Source: Actinoalloteichus_B caeruleus (GTDB taxonomy: Bacteria; Actinomycetota; Actinomycetes; Mycobacteriales; Pseudonocardiaceae). Taken from it: a DNA stretch of 64,000 nucleotides. The notes beneath the pieces were generated by a model. That model saw only the letters and a list, made by a program, of their open reading frames with translations, had not been told where the DNA came from and did not search any database. A program made the position numbers and the translations under genes. Positions 8,549 through 17,340 of the stretch are shown piece after piece (positions within the stretch are counted from its first letter, which is position 1; each line of letters begins with the position of its first letter). The DNA is taken from NCBI RefSeq assembly GCF_000718005.1, contig NZ_JODV01000006.1; one strand, 5' to 3'.

Positions 8549-10077
8549 TCGACGAGGACTCGCTCCGGGAGGCCATGCGGGAGACCACTGACGGGCTCCG
8601 ACCGCCGACCCGGTTGGCCGAGGAGGTCATCGGGGGCGCGCGTGCCCGCCGGCGTCGGCGGCGGCGGACCGGCGTCACGGCTGTCGCCCTGGCAGCGGCC
8701 CTCGTCGTGACCGGCGGAGCCCTGACGACGATGAACCTCACCACCACCGAGGTGCTGGGCGGCGAGGGTGCCCCCGCCGTCGCGAGGAGCTGGTTCGACG
8801 TGCCCACCCGGGGCGACCTCGCCGACGACCGGGACTTCGTCGGGCGAGCGAGCACGACCTGGCGGGATGAACTGCCGCTCTTCCTGGGCATCAGGGCGGG
8901 CCTCGACGAGGGTGGTCGCGGCGACCCCCACCTGGTGGCCGCGACCACCACCCCGTCCGGCCCGGCCGCGATCTTCGTCCAGCGCCATGCCCCCCCGGGC
9001 GACGACGAGAGCTACGACATGCTGGGCCTGGTCGCACAGTCGCCGGAGGACGGCGAGCTGCACCTGCTCTCCGTGGGCCGCGACGAGGGCAAGGGCCAGC
9101 TGTACCTGTTCGGCGAGGACGACCGCACCCTGATCGGCCTGCCCGGCCCCGAACCGCTGCACCTCTCCACGGGGCCCGACATCGACGGGAGCACCGGTGA
9201 GGTCACCCGCCAGTGGGAGGAACTGGTCGCCGAGGACGGCCTCATCCTGCGGCAGCTGCCAGCGGACAGCCATGCGCACGACGTCGTCGCCGCGACGGAG
9301 GTTCCGGACACCCTGATACCCGAGGAACTCGAGCGCCGGCCCCCACTGGCGGTGCTCACCTCCGAGAGCAGGGCGGCCGCGCTCGATCCGGGCGCGGCGC
9401 AGCACTTCCTCCGGCCCCGTTCGCTGGACTCGAACTGGAACGAGAGCCTCACCTTCTTCTACCTACCGGTCGCCAGCCGACCCGCCCTGACCTACCAGGA
9501 ACGGCTAACCGAGGAGGAAGCCCTGGACAGCCCGGACAACTGGCGGTGCGAGACCGGTGAGAACGGTGGGGAAAGCTGTGAGCGGATCACGGCAGCGCCC
9601 AGCCACCCCGACAGCGAGCGCGAGCTGGACCTGATGGACAGGACCCAACGCGCGCTCCGGGACTCCGGCCGCGCGGACCTGATCAACCACCACAGCGGGG
9701 GCGTCTTCGGCAGCTTCCTCGTCATCGTGCGCATGACCGACGGCAGGATCGCCACCATCGGCGAGCAGTGGAACCGCGTCCAGCACGGCGAGGCGCACGC
9801 CGTCGTGTTCACCGACGACAACCTCACCGAGGTCGACGACTTCGCCTACGGCGGCCCGACCCGGCCCGACGACCCGGTGCAGCTCTCCGTCCGGCTCCCG
9901 GACGACGAGGGCTGGGTCGTGCTCTCCTACCAGGCCGAGCTCAGGTACCGCACCACCCCGGACGGTCCGTGGCAGGCGGTGGAGTCCGACCGCGGAGCGG
10001 CCCTGCTGCCGGCGGAGGCCGTGCAGGTCGAGGTCAGCCGTGAGGGCGGGACGGACGTGGTCGAGCTCGTCCGCTGA
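8545..10077 (+). CDS. Membrane-anchored partner protein of the sigma factor, function unknown
   Basis: A 510-residue protein translated from an ATG that overlaps the sigma stop, with GGGAGG upstream. About 45 N-terminal residues are cytoplasmic and end in an Arg cluster. One membrane helix follows (about residues 44-66, TGVTAVALAAALVVTGGAL), then a large acidic extracytoplasmic domain without a motif I recognise. This topology and the coupling suggest an anti-sigma or signal-input role, as for many proteins encoded next to SigE-family factors, but no ZAS zinc motif is present. A decayed paralogue lies 1.2 kb upstream. Confidence 0.8.
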   Translation: MIDEDSLREAMRETTDGLRPPTRLAEEVIGGARARRRRRRRTGVTAVALAAALVVTGGALTTMNLTTTEVLGGEGAPAVARSWFDVPTRGDLADDRDFVGRASTTWRDELPLFLGIRAGLDEGGRGDPHLVAATTTPSGPAAIFVQRHAPPGDDESYDMLGLVAQSPEDGELHLLSVGRDEGKGQLYLFGEDDRTLIGLPGPEPLHLSTGPDIDGSTGEVTRQWEELVAEDGLILRQLPADSHAHDVVAATEVPDTLIPEELERRPPLAVLTSESRAAALDPGAAQHFLRPRSLDSNWNESLTFFYLPVASRPALTYQERLTEEEALDSPDNWRCETGENGGESCERITAAPSHPDSERELDLMDRTQRALRDSGRADLINHHSGGVFGSFLVIVRMTDGRIATIGEQWNRVQHGEAHAVVFTDDNLTEVDDFAYGGPTRPDDPVQLSVRLPDDEGWVVLSYQAELRYRTTPDGPWQAVESDRGAALLPAEAVQVEVSREGGTDVVELVR

Positions 10078-10280
10078 GGGCGGTGGCCCCCCTGGTCACC
10101 GCTCCCGCCCTGGTCGCCTGGGCGGCGGCGCGATCCCATCGCCGCCGGCAGGCCCCGCCCGTGCCCTGCCAGGGCAGGGTGACGGCGAACGGCCGAGTGG
10201 CGCCAAGGGAGGCGCGCGACAGGTCGCCCGCGCCGTCCGCGACACCCACCCAGAGGTCCGGCCCTGCCGGAAGACACGTC

Positions 10281-10313
10281 GGGGCCGGACCTCCGTGGTG
10301 GAGGTCCGGCCCC
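10281..10313. terminator. Bidirectional terminator between the sigma module and atpD
   Basis: A perfect 14-bp stem (GGGGCCGGACCTCC and its complement) closes a 5-nt loop in the 289-bp space between two convergent genes. It would stop both the rightward sigma module transcript and the leftward atp transcript, so it probably isolates atpC from atpD. Confidence 0.85.
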
Positions 10314-10366
10314 GAACGTCGCGCCGTGTCCGGCGCGGGACGACGCGGCGGCGCCGTCCCCACCGA

Positions 10367-11800
10367 TCACTTGCCGGTGAGCTTCTTGTACGCCTTCTCC
10401 AGGTCCTCCAGACCACCGATGGAGAGGAACGCCTGCTCCGGGTAGTGGTCGAAGTCGCCCTTGGTCAGCCGGTCGAAGGCCTCGATGGTCTCCTTGACCG
10501 GGACGAACGAGCCCTCCTCGCCGGTGAACTTCTGCGCGACGAAGAAGTTCTGCGACAGGTACCGCTCGATCCGCCGGGCCCGGCTCACCGTGAGCTTGTC
10601 CTCCTCGGACAGCTCGTCCATGCCGAGGATGGCGATGATGTCCTGGAGCTCCTTGTACTTCTGGAGGATCCGCTTGACCTCCTGGGCCACCCGGTAGTGC
10701 TCCTGCCCCACGACCGAGGCGTCCAGGATCGTGGAGCTGGAGGTCAGCGGGTCCACCGCCGGGTAGATGCCCTTCTGGGAGATCGCCCGGGAGAGCTCGG
10801 TGGTGGCGTCCAGGTGCGCGAAGGTGGTCGCCGGCGCGGGGTCGGTGTAGTCGTCCGCCGGCACGTAGATCGCCTGGAGCGAGGTGATGGACCGGCCCTT
10901 GGTGGAGGTGATCCGCTCCTGGAGCTCACCCATCTCGTCGGCCAGCGTCGGCTGGTAACCCACGGCGGAGGGCATCCGGCCCAGCAGGGTCGACACCTCC
11001 TGACCGGCCTGCGTGAACCGGAAGATGTTGTCGATGAACAGCAGCACGTCCTGGTTCTGGACGTCCCGGAAGTACTCCGCCATCGTCAGCGCCGACAGCG
11101 CCACCCGCATACGGGTGCCGGGCGGCTCGTCCATCTGACCGAACACCAGCGCGGTGTCGGGGAGGACGCCCATCTCCTCCATCTCGACCCAGAGGTCGTT
11201 GCCCTCACGGGTCCGCTCGCCGACGCCGGCGAACACCGAGGTCCCGGAGAACTCCCGGGCGATACGGGTGATCATCTCCTGGATGAGCACCGTCTTGCCC
11301 ACACCGGCGCCACCGAACAGGCCGATCTTGCCGCCCTTGACGTACGGGGTCAGCAGGTCGATGACCTTGATGCCCGTCTCCAGGACCTCGGTCCGACCCT
11401 CCAGCTGGTCGAAGGCCGGGGCCTTGCGGTGGATCTCCCAGCGCTCCGCGTCCGAGGCGTGCCCCGGCTTGTCCAGGCAGTCGCCCAGGGCGTTGAACAC
11501 GTGGCCCTTGACCGAGTCGCCGACCGGCACCGAGATGCCGGCGCCCGAGTCGGTGACCTTGGCGCCCCGGACCAGGCCCTGGGTGGGCTGCATGGAGATG
11601 GTCCGCACCGAGTTGTCACCCAGGTGCTGCGCGACCTCCAGGGTCAGCGTCTTCTCCATGCCCTCGGCCGTGATCTCCACCTTGAGGGCGTTGTAGAGGT
11701 CGGGCACCTCGCCACGCGGGAACTCGACGTCCACGACCGGGCCGAGAACCTGGACAACGCGGCCGGCCCCAACCGCGGTGCTGGTGGCAGTTGCAGTCAT
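10367..11800 (-). CDS. atpD: F1Fo ATP synthase subunit beta
   Basis: Catalytic subunit of the F1 hexamer. The 477-residue product has the P-loop GGAGVGKT near residue 160 and the usual beta signatures (GERTREGNDLW, QAIYVPADDYTDPAPATTFAHLD). The ATG at 11798-11800 (MTATATSTAVGAGRVVQVLG) is chosen because AGGAAG lies upstream at normal spacing; a longer start would run back into atpG. It follows atpG by one base. A strong hairpin lies beyond its stop, and atpC, normally next, is 4.1 kb away. Confidence 0.97.
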   Translation of the reverse strand: MTATATSTAVGAGRVVQVLGPVVDVEFPRGEVPDLYNALKVEITAEGMEKTLTLEVAQHLGDNSVRTISMQPTQGLVRGAKVTDSGAGISVPVGDSVKGHVFNALGDCLDKPGHASDAERWEIHRKAPAFDQLEGRTEVLETGIKVIDLLTPYVKGGKIGLFGGAGVGKTVLIQEMITRIAREFSGTSVFAGVGERTREGNDLWVEMEEMGVLPDTALVFGQMDEPPGTRMRVALSALTMAEYFRDVQNQDVLLFIDNIFRFTQAGQEVSTLLGRMPSAVGYQPTLADEMGELQERITSTKGRSITSLQAIYVPADDYTDPAPATTFAHLDATTELSRAISQKGIYPAVDPLTSSSTILDASVVGQEHYRVAQEVKRILQKYKELQDIIAILGMDELSEEDKLTVSRARRIERYLSQNFFVAQKFTGEEGSFVPVKETIEAFDRLTKGDFDHYPEQAFLSIGGLEDLEKAYKKLTGK

Positions 11801-11801
11801 G

Positions 11802-12731
11802 TCACTCACTTCCTGCGGACGAGAGCGCCTCGACACCGCCGACGATCTCGCTGATTTCCTGGGTGATCTGCGCCTGGCGGGCCTGGTTGGCCTGGCGACT
11901 GAGGTTCTGGATGATCTCGTCGGCGTTGTCCGTCGCGGACTTCATCGCGTTCCGGCGGGCCGCCAGCTCGGCCGCCGAGGCGTCGAGCAGACCGGCGTAC
12001 AACCGGGAGTTGATGTACTTCGGCAACAACGCCGCCAGCAGCGCCTCCGCGTCCGGCTCGAACTCGTAGTTCGGCGTGGGCGCGGCCTCGGTCGGCTCGT
12101 CGGTGTACTCGACCTCCAGCGGAGCGACCCGGCGGGCCACCGGCCGCTGCGTGAGCATCGAGACGAACTCGGTGTGCACCATGTGCAGCTCGTCGATGCC
12201 GAGCACGCCGTCGGCGCCGGGCTCGTCACCCTCGTCGTCGGCACCGGCCAGGAAGGCCCGCACCAGGGTCTCGGCGACATCAGCGGCGTCGGTGTACCCG
12301 GGCCGCTGGCTGAAACCCGTCCAGCTCCGCTCGATGTGCCGCTGGCGGAAGCGGTAGTAGCTCACGCCCTTGCGGCCGACCACGTACAGCACCGGGGTCT
12401 TGCCCTGCTCGCGCAGCAGCGTCTGGAGCTCCTCCGCCGCCTTGATCACGTTGGCGTTGTAGCCGCCGCAGAGCCCCTGGTCACTGGTCACGACCAGCAC
12501 ACCGACCCGCTTGGGCTCCTCACGCTCGACCAGCATGGGGTGGTCGAGCGAGGAGGACCCGGCGAGCGCGCTGAGCACGTTCGTGATCTCCTCGGCGTAG
12601 GGCCGGGAGGCCTCCACCCGCGCCTGCGCCCGGTTGATCCGCGAGGTCGCGATCAGCTCCATCGCCTTGGTGATCTTGCGGGTGGACTTGACCGAGCGGA
12701 CCCGTTCGCGTAGTTCTCGAAGTTGGGCCAT
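11802..12731 (-). CDS. atpG: F1Fo ATP synthase subunit gamma
   Basis: Central rotor shaft of F1. The 309-residue product has the conserved N-terminal coiled coil (LRERVRSVKSTRKITKAMEL), the SDQGLCGGYN motif near residue 84 and a C-terminal coiled coil (RRNAMKSATDNADEIIQNLS). A linker of about 20 acidic residues near 165-185 (GADDEGDEPGADG) sits where actinobacterial gamma subunits carry an extra loop. It lies 9 bp after atpA and 1 bp before atpD. Confidence 0.96.
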   Translation of the reverse strand: MAQLRELRERVRSVKSTRKITKAMELIATSRINRAQARVEASRPYAEEITNVLSALAGSSSLDHPMLVEREEPKRVGVLVVTSDQGLCGGYNANVIKAAEELQTLLREQGKTPVLYVVGRKGVSYYRFRQRHIERSWTGFSQRPGYTDAADVAETLVRAFLAGADDEGDEPGADGVLGIDELHMVHTEFVSMLTQRPVARRVAPLEVEYTDEPTEAAPTPNYEFEPDAEALLAALLPKYINSRLYAGLLDASAAELAARRNAMKSATDNADEIIQNLSRQANQARQAQITQEISEIVGGVEALSSAGSE

Positions 12732-12740
12732 GTCATCGGC

Positions 12741-14387
12741 TCACTTCTTCGGAGCGGGACGGTTCACCTTGACCGTCTCCTGCCCGACCTTCTCGGCGTC
12801 CATCGCCTCGGCGGGGGCCTCGTTCGGGATCAGCGAGGAGCCGTCGGAGGTGACGAACTGCTTCTTGAACTCGTCGGTCACCGAGACGAGCCGCTCCGCG
12901 TTGTCGTCGCTGAGCACCTTGCTGTCCCGGATCTCGGTGAGGATGCCCTCGTGGGCGTGCCGCAGGTGGTCCAGCAGCTCGGACTCGAAGCGGCGCAGGT
13001 CGGCGACCGGCACGGCGTCGAAGTGGCCCCTGGTGCCGAGGTAGATCGAGACGACCTCCTCCTGCACCGGCACCGGCTGGCCCTGGCCCTGCTTGAGGAT
13101 CTCGTAGAGCCGCGCGCCCCGCTCCAGCTGCGCCTTGGAGGCCGCGTCCAGGTCCGAGGCGAAGGCGGAGAACGCCTCCAGCTCCCGGTACTGGGCGAGG
13201 TCGAGCCGCAGCGTTCCGGAGACCGCCTTCATCGCCTTGATCTGGGCGGCGCCACCAACACGGGAGACGGAGATACCGACGTCCACCGCCGGCCGCTGGC
13301 CGGAGTTGAACAGGTCGGACTGGAGGAAGCACTGCCCGTCGGTGATGGAGATGACGTTGGTGGGGATGTAGGCCGAGACGTCGTTGGCCTTGGTCTCGAT
13401 GATCGGCAGACCGGTCATCGAGCCGCCACCGAGCTCGTCCGACAGCTTCGCGCAACGCTCCAGCAGACGCGAGTGCAGGTAGAAGACGTCACCCGGGTAG
13501 GCCTCGCGGCCCGGCGGGCGGCGCAGCAGCAGCGAGATGGCCCGGTAGGCCTCCGCCTGCTTGGACAGGTCGTCGAAGATGATCAGGACGTGCTTGCCCT
13601 GGTACATCCAGTGCTGGCCGATGGCGGAACCCGCGTAGGGGGCCAGCCACTTCAGGCCGGGCGAGTCGGACGCGGTGGCGGCCACGATGGTCGTGTACTC
13701 CATCGCGCCGGCGTCCTCCAGCGACCGCTTCACCGAGGCGATCGTGGAGCCCTTCTGGCCGATGGCGACGTAGATGCAGCGGACCTGCTGCTTCGGGTCG
13801 CCGGTCTCCCAGTTGCCCTTCTGGTTGATGATGGTGTCCACGCAGACGGCGGTCTTGCCGGTCTTGCGGTCACCGATGACCAGCTGGCGCTGGCCCCGAC
13901 CGATCGGGGTCATCGCGTCGATGGCCTTGATACCGGTCTGGAGCGGCTCGCGGACCTCCTGCCGCTGCACCACGGTGGCGGCCTGGAGCTCCAGCGCCCG
14001 CCGCTCCTCGGCGACGATCTCGCCGAGGCCGTCGATGGGCTCGCCCAGGGCGTTCACCACGCGGCCGAGGAAGCCATCGCCCACCGGCACCGACAGCACC
14101 TGGCCGGTGCGGCGGACCTGCTGGCCCTCCTCGATCTTCTCCGAGTCACCCAGGACGACGGCGCCGATCGACCTCTCGTTGAGGTTCATCGCGACGCCGT
14201 TGATGCCGCCGGGGAACTCCAGCAGCTCCTCCGTCATCACCGAAGGCAGGCCCTCGACATGGGCGATGCCGTCACCGGTGTCCGTGACGACGCCTACCTC
14301 TTCTCGGCTGACTTCGGGAGAGTAGCTGGAGACGTACTTCTCGATCGCACTGCGGATCTCGTCCGACGAGATCGTCAGCTCCGCCAT
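12741..14387 (-). CDS. atpA: F1Fo ATP synthase subunit alpha
   Basis: Non-catalytic nucleotide-binding subunit of the F1 hexamer. The 548-residue product has the P-loop GDRKTGKT near residue 168 and the alpha signature PAVDVGISVSRVGGAAQ near residue 363. The ATG at 14385-14387 (MAELTISSDEIRSAI) has AGGAA upstream and is preferred over a start 9 codons earlier. A C-terminal tail of about 35 residues after the conserved end (VTSDGSSLIPNEAPAEAMDAE and beyond) is typical of actinobacteria. It lies between atpH and atpG. Confidence 0.97.
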   Translation of the reverse strand: MAELTISSDEIRSAIEKYVSSYSPEVSREEVGVVTDTGDGIAHVEGLPSVMTEELLEFPGGINGVAMNLNERSIGAVVLGDSEKIEEGQQVRRTGQVLSVPVGDGFLGRVVNALGEPIDGLGEIVAEERRALELQAATVVQRQEVREPLQTGIKAIDAMTPIGRGQRQLVIGDRKTGKTAVCVDTIINQKGNWETGDPKQQVRCIYVAIGQKGSTIASVKRSLEDAGAMEYTTIVAATASDSPGLKWLAPYAGSAIGQHWMYQGKHVLIIFDDLSKQAEAYRAISLLLRRPPGREAYPGDVFYLHSRLLERCAKLSDELGGGSMTGLPIIETKANDVSAYIPTNVISITDGQCFLQSDLFNSGQRPAVDVGISVSRVGGAAQIKAMKAVSGTLRLDLAQYRELEAFSAFASDLDAASKAQLERGARLYEILKQGQGQPVPVQEEVVSIYLGTRGHFDAVPVADLRRFESELLDHLRHAHEGILTEIRDSKVLSDDNAERLVSVTDEFKKQFVTSDGSSLIPNEAPAEAMDAEKVGQETVKVNRPAPKK

Positions 14388-14463
14388 GTCGTTCCTGCTC
14401 TCGGTCGTTCTCAAGCGGTGTTGGTCTTGGTTGCGCGGCTACTCGCGCGGGGCGCCGGCGCGC

Positions 14464-15300
14464 CTACCCCGCGAGCTGCCGCCGTAGTGCGGCCAACCGG
14501 CCCGCGGCGCTGCCGTCGATGATCTCGTCGCCGACCTGGATGACCAGGCCGCCGACCAGCGTCGGGTCCACCTCGGTGTGCACGGCGACTGGTCGGGAGT
14601 AGATCCGGCTGAGCAGCGCGGCCAGCCGTTCCTCCTGAGCGTCCGACAGCACGGTCGCGGAGCGAACGTGCGCCACGGAACGCTCCCGGCGCTTGGCGGC
14701 GGCTGCCGCCAACTCCTCCAGGCCCGCGACGGCCGTCCGGCCGCCCGGCTGGCTGACGAGCTGCTCCACCAGAGCCAGGGTCACCGGGTCACTCCGGTCG
14801 GTGAGCAACTGCCGGACCAGGGTCACCTTGCCCGCCGCCGACCCGGCCGGGTCGGACAGCAGCTGGTCGAGGTCGGGCTGGCTGGCGACGATCCGGCCGA
14901 GGCGGAACAGCTCGTCCTCGACGGTGTCCAGCCGACCGGCGCGCTCGGCGCTGATCAGCATGGCCTCCCAGCTCAGCCGGCTGACGCCCTCCACGAGTTC
15001 GCGGGGGCTCGACCAGCGGGCGGTCACCACGGTCGCGAGGACGTTCAGCGCCCGGGCGCCGATCTTGCGCCCGAGCACCTCCCGCACCAGCGACTCGCGG
15101 TGTGCCGGCTCACTGGCGGCGTCGGCGAGGGACCGGCGCAGCGAGGACTCCCGACCGAGCAGCCGGCTGACCGCTCCGAGGTCCTCGCCGACACCAGCCA
15201 GTTCCTCGCCGGTGACGCCGTCGAGTTCGGCGCGCAGCCGCTCGGCGGCGGCGGCGAAGGCGTCCCGACTCGCCGCGTGCAGTGTGGTCACGGTGGTCAC
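14464..15300 (-). CDS. atpH: F1Fo ATP synthase subunit delta
   Basis: Peripheral-stalk subunit linking subunit b to the top of F1. The 278-residue product is longer than the approximately 180 residues of E. coli delta, as is usual in actinobacteria outside the mycobacterial b-delta fusion. The C-terminal signature VDPTLVGGLVIQVGDEIIDGS is clear. The GTG start (VTTVTTLHAASRDAF) follows GGAG. It lies 40 bp after atpF, which is a separate gene here. Confidence 0.93.
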   Translation of the reverse strand: MTTVTTLHAASRDAFAAAAERLRAELDGVTGEELAGVGEDLGAVSRLLGRESSLRRSLADAASEPAHRESLVREVLGRKIGARALNVLATVVTARWSSPRELVEGVSRLSWEAMLISAERAGRLDTVEDELFRLGRIVASQPDLDQLLSDPAGSAAGKVTLVRQLLTDRSDPVTLALVEQLVSQPGGRTAVAGLEELAAAAAKRRERSVAHVRSATVLSDAQEERLAALLSRIYSRPVAVHTEVDPTLVGGLVIQVGDEIIDGSAAGRLAALRRQLAG

Positions 15301-15339
15301 GACGTCTCCACTCCCCTGTTCGGCACGATGGTCACCTGG

Positions 15340-15888
15340 TCACTTGCTCGCCGGAGCCGACACCGAGTCCAGCTCGTCCAGGAACCGGTCCACGGTTCCC
15401 CGACGACGGGCCTCGTCCTCCAGGGACTCGCCGATCACCCGGCTGGCCAGGTCGATCGACATGCGGCCCAGGTCGGCCCGGAGCTCGGCCACGATCTGGG
15501 CGCGCTGGGCGTCCAGCTGGGCCTGGCCCTGGGCGACGATGCGCGCGGACTCCTCCTGAGCCCTGGCCCGCATCTCCTCGATGATCTGGTCGCCCTCGGC
15601 ACGAGCGTCGTCCCGGATGCGGGCCGCCTCGGCCCTGGCCTCGGCGAGCTGGGCCTGGTACTGCTCCAGCGTCTCCTTGGCCTCCTGCTGGGCCTTCTCG
15701 GCCCGGGCGATACCGCCCTCGATCTTGTCGGTTCGCTCGTCGAGCACGCGCTGGAAGATCGGGAGGACGAACTTCCAGAACAGCAGACCGACGAGAACGA
15801 AGCAGACCGCGGACCAGAAGATGTCGTACCCAGGCGGCAGCAGCGGATTCGGGTTGTCGCCCGCCGCCAGCACTGCGAATGTACTCAC
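15340..15888 (-). CDS. atpF: F1Fo ATP synthase subunit b
   Basis: Peripheral-stalk subunit. The 182-residue product has an N-terminal membrane helix (about residues 24-44, FWSAVCFVLVGLLFWKFVLP) and a long charged coiled coil rich in Ala, Glu, Arg and Gln (residues about 48-160) that runs up beside F1. The GTG start gives normal length. It lies between atpE and atpH. Confidence 0.95.
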   Translation of the reverse strand: MSTFAVLAAGDNPNPLLPPGYDIFWSAVCFVLVGLLFWKFVLPIFQRVLDERTDKIEGGIARAEKAQQEAKETLEQYQAQLAEARAEAARIRDDARAEGDQIIEEMRARAQEESARIVAQGQAQLDAQRAQIVAELRADLGRMSIDLASRVIGESLEDEARRRGTVDRFLDELDSVSAPASK

Positions 15889-15914
15889 GATGGTCGCCTA
15901 ACGGTCGGTTCGGA

Positions 15915-16148
15915 TCAGCCCATGCCGCCGAAGAGGATGCCGGCGATGAGGCCCAGCAGACCCAGGACCTCGACGAAGGCGATACCCAGGATCATGGTGG
16001 TCCGCAGCTGACCGGCGATCTCCGGCTGACGGGCCATGCCCTCGACCGTCTTGCCGATCAGGATGCCCAGACCGATACCCGGGCCGAGAGTGGCCAGACC
16101 GTAGCCGACGGTCGCGATGTTGCCTTCGATCGCAGCGAGGATTTCCAC
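15915..16148 (-). CDS. atpE: F1Fo ATP synthase subunit c
   Basis: Rotor-ring subunit of Fo, carrying the ion-translocating carboxylate. The 77-residue product has two membrane helices joined by the polar loop ARQPE. Glu60 in the second helix (AFVEVLGLLGLIAG) is the conserved proton-binding residue. The Na+-binding pattern of sodium-type rings is not evident, so proton coupling is expected. Confidence 0.96.
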   Translation of the reverse strand: MEILAAIEGNIATVGYGLATLGPGIGLGILIGKTVEGMARQPEIAGQLRTTMILGIAFVEVLGLLGLIAGILFGGMG

Positions 16149-16223
16149 TTCCGTGTCTTCCCTTTCATGTTGGCCTCCCGGCGTTCACCGGAAGGTCGTC
16201 TCTGGTGCTCGCAGGTCGTGCCG

Positions 16224-17027
16224 TCAGTGTTCGGCGTGGGACGCCAGGTCGATGTAGACGGCGGCGAGCAGAGTGAAGATGTACGCCTGCAGCACCGCCA
16301 CCAGGATCTCGAAGAGCGTGAAGGCGAACCCGGCCCCGAGGGTCAGGACGCCGACCGGCGCGAGCAGCGCCGATCCCGCCTCGACGAACATGAAGTTGGT
16401 GGCGGAGAAGAACAGCACCAGGATCAGGTGGCCGGCCATCATGTTGGCCAGCAACCGGACCGTCAGCGCGAAGGGGCGCAGGATGAACGTCGAGACGAAC
16501 TCGACGGGCACGATGATCGGCGCCATGTAGAGCGGAACACCTGACGGGAGCAGGTTGCTCTTCATGTAGGGGCCGAAACCCTGCGCCTTGATCCCCGCGT
16601 AGTTGAAGACGATCCACGCCACGATGGCCAACACCAGCGGGGTGCCGATGAGGCTCGTCCCCGCGATGTTGAGCAACGGGATCACGCCGGCGAGGTTCAA
16701 CGCCGTGATCATGAAGAAGAACGTGGTGAGGATCGGCAGGAATCGTCGCGCCGCCCCCTTGCCGAGGATCTCCTCGGCGATGTGCAGGCGGACGAAGTCC
16801 AGGAAGTACTCGGCGACGTTCTGGAGCCCCCGGGGCACGAGCTTGGCCCGGCGCAGCGCGAGGATGAAGAACAACGCCAACAGCGCCACCATGACGAACC
16901 GGACCAGCATGATCCGGTTGATCTCGAAGATCGTGCCCTCGAAGAGCAGGGCACCGGGGTAGAACTCCTCGATACCGGGCGCGTGGAAACCCTCTCCGTC
17001 ACCCGCGGCCAGCACGGCGGCCAACAC
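16224..17027 (-). CDS. atpB: F1Fo ATP synthase subunit a
   Basis: Stator half-channel subunit of Fo. The product of about 267 residues has five to six membrane helices and the conserved Arg in ALTVRLLANMMAGHL near residue 190, which faces the c ring. The start is uncertain. GTG at 17025-17027 is used here, but no ribosome site lies before it, whereas AGGGAG sits 6 nt upstream of an in-frame CTG at 17037-17039. It is followed by atpE and preceded by two small AtpI-type membrane genes. Confidence 0.93.
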   Translation of the reverse strand: MLAAVLAAGDGEGFHAPGIEEFYPGALLFEGTIFEINRIMLVRFVMVALLALFFILALRRAKLVPRGLQNVAEYFLDFVRLHIAEEILGKGAARRFLPILTTFFFMITALNLAGVIPLLNIAGTSLIGTPLVLAIVAWIVFNYAGIKAQGFGPYMKSNLLPSGVPLYMAPIIVPVEFVSTFILRPFALTVRLLANMMAGHLILVLFFSATNFMFVEAGSALLAPVGVLTLGAGFAFTLFEILVAVLQAYIFTLLAAVYIDLASHAEH

Positions 17028-17069
17028 TTGCGCGTTCAGTGTGGTCTCCCTGGTCGTAGCCGGCGCGGA

Positions 17070-17279
17070 TCAGGCCCGGCCGAAACGGACGTACACGATG
17101 TAGAGCGCAGTAAGCAGCCCCAGCCCCAGACCGACGAAGGTCCACAGCCAGCTGTCACTGATCAGGTCAACGGCGAACCCGATGCCACCCCAGGCGATGG
17201 GGCCGGCGATCAGGGTCCTGATGAGCAACCCTCGGGTGGACTCACCCTTCTGGGGTGGTTTGTCCGACTGATCACTCAT
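17070..17279 (-). CDS. Small AtpZ/AtpI-type membrane protein
   Basis: A 69-residue protein with two membrane helices (GLLIRTLIAGPIAWGGIGFAV and LWTFVGLGLGLLTALYIVYV) and a short charged N-terminus, located directly before atpB. It fits the AtpZ/AtpI group of small ATP synthase-associated proteins thought to help c-ring assembly or ion supply. The start at MSDQSDK is chosen by similarity of layout; the ribosome site is weak and a GTG four codons earlier is possible. Confidence 0.75.
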   Translation of the reverse strand: MSDQSDKPPQKGESTRGLLIRTLIAGPIAWGGIGFAVDLISDSWLWTFVGLGLGLLTALYIVYVRFGRA

Positions 17280-17340
17280 CTTGAAACGCACTTTACCAAT
17301 CGGTTTTCGCCAGGACGAACCCCAGGGGCGTTAGCCGTCG

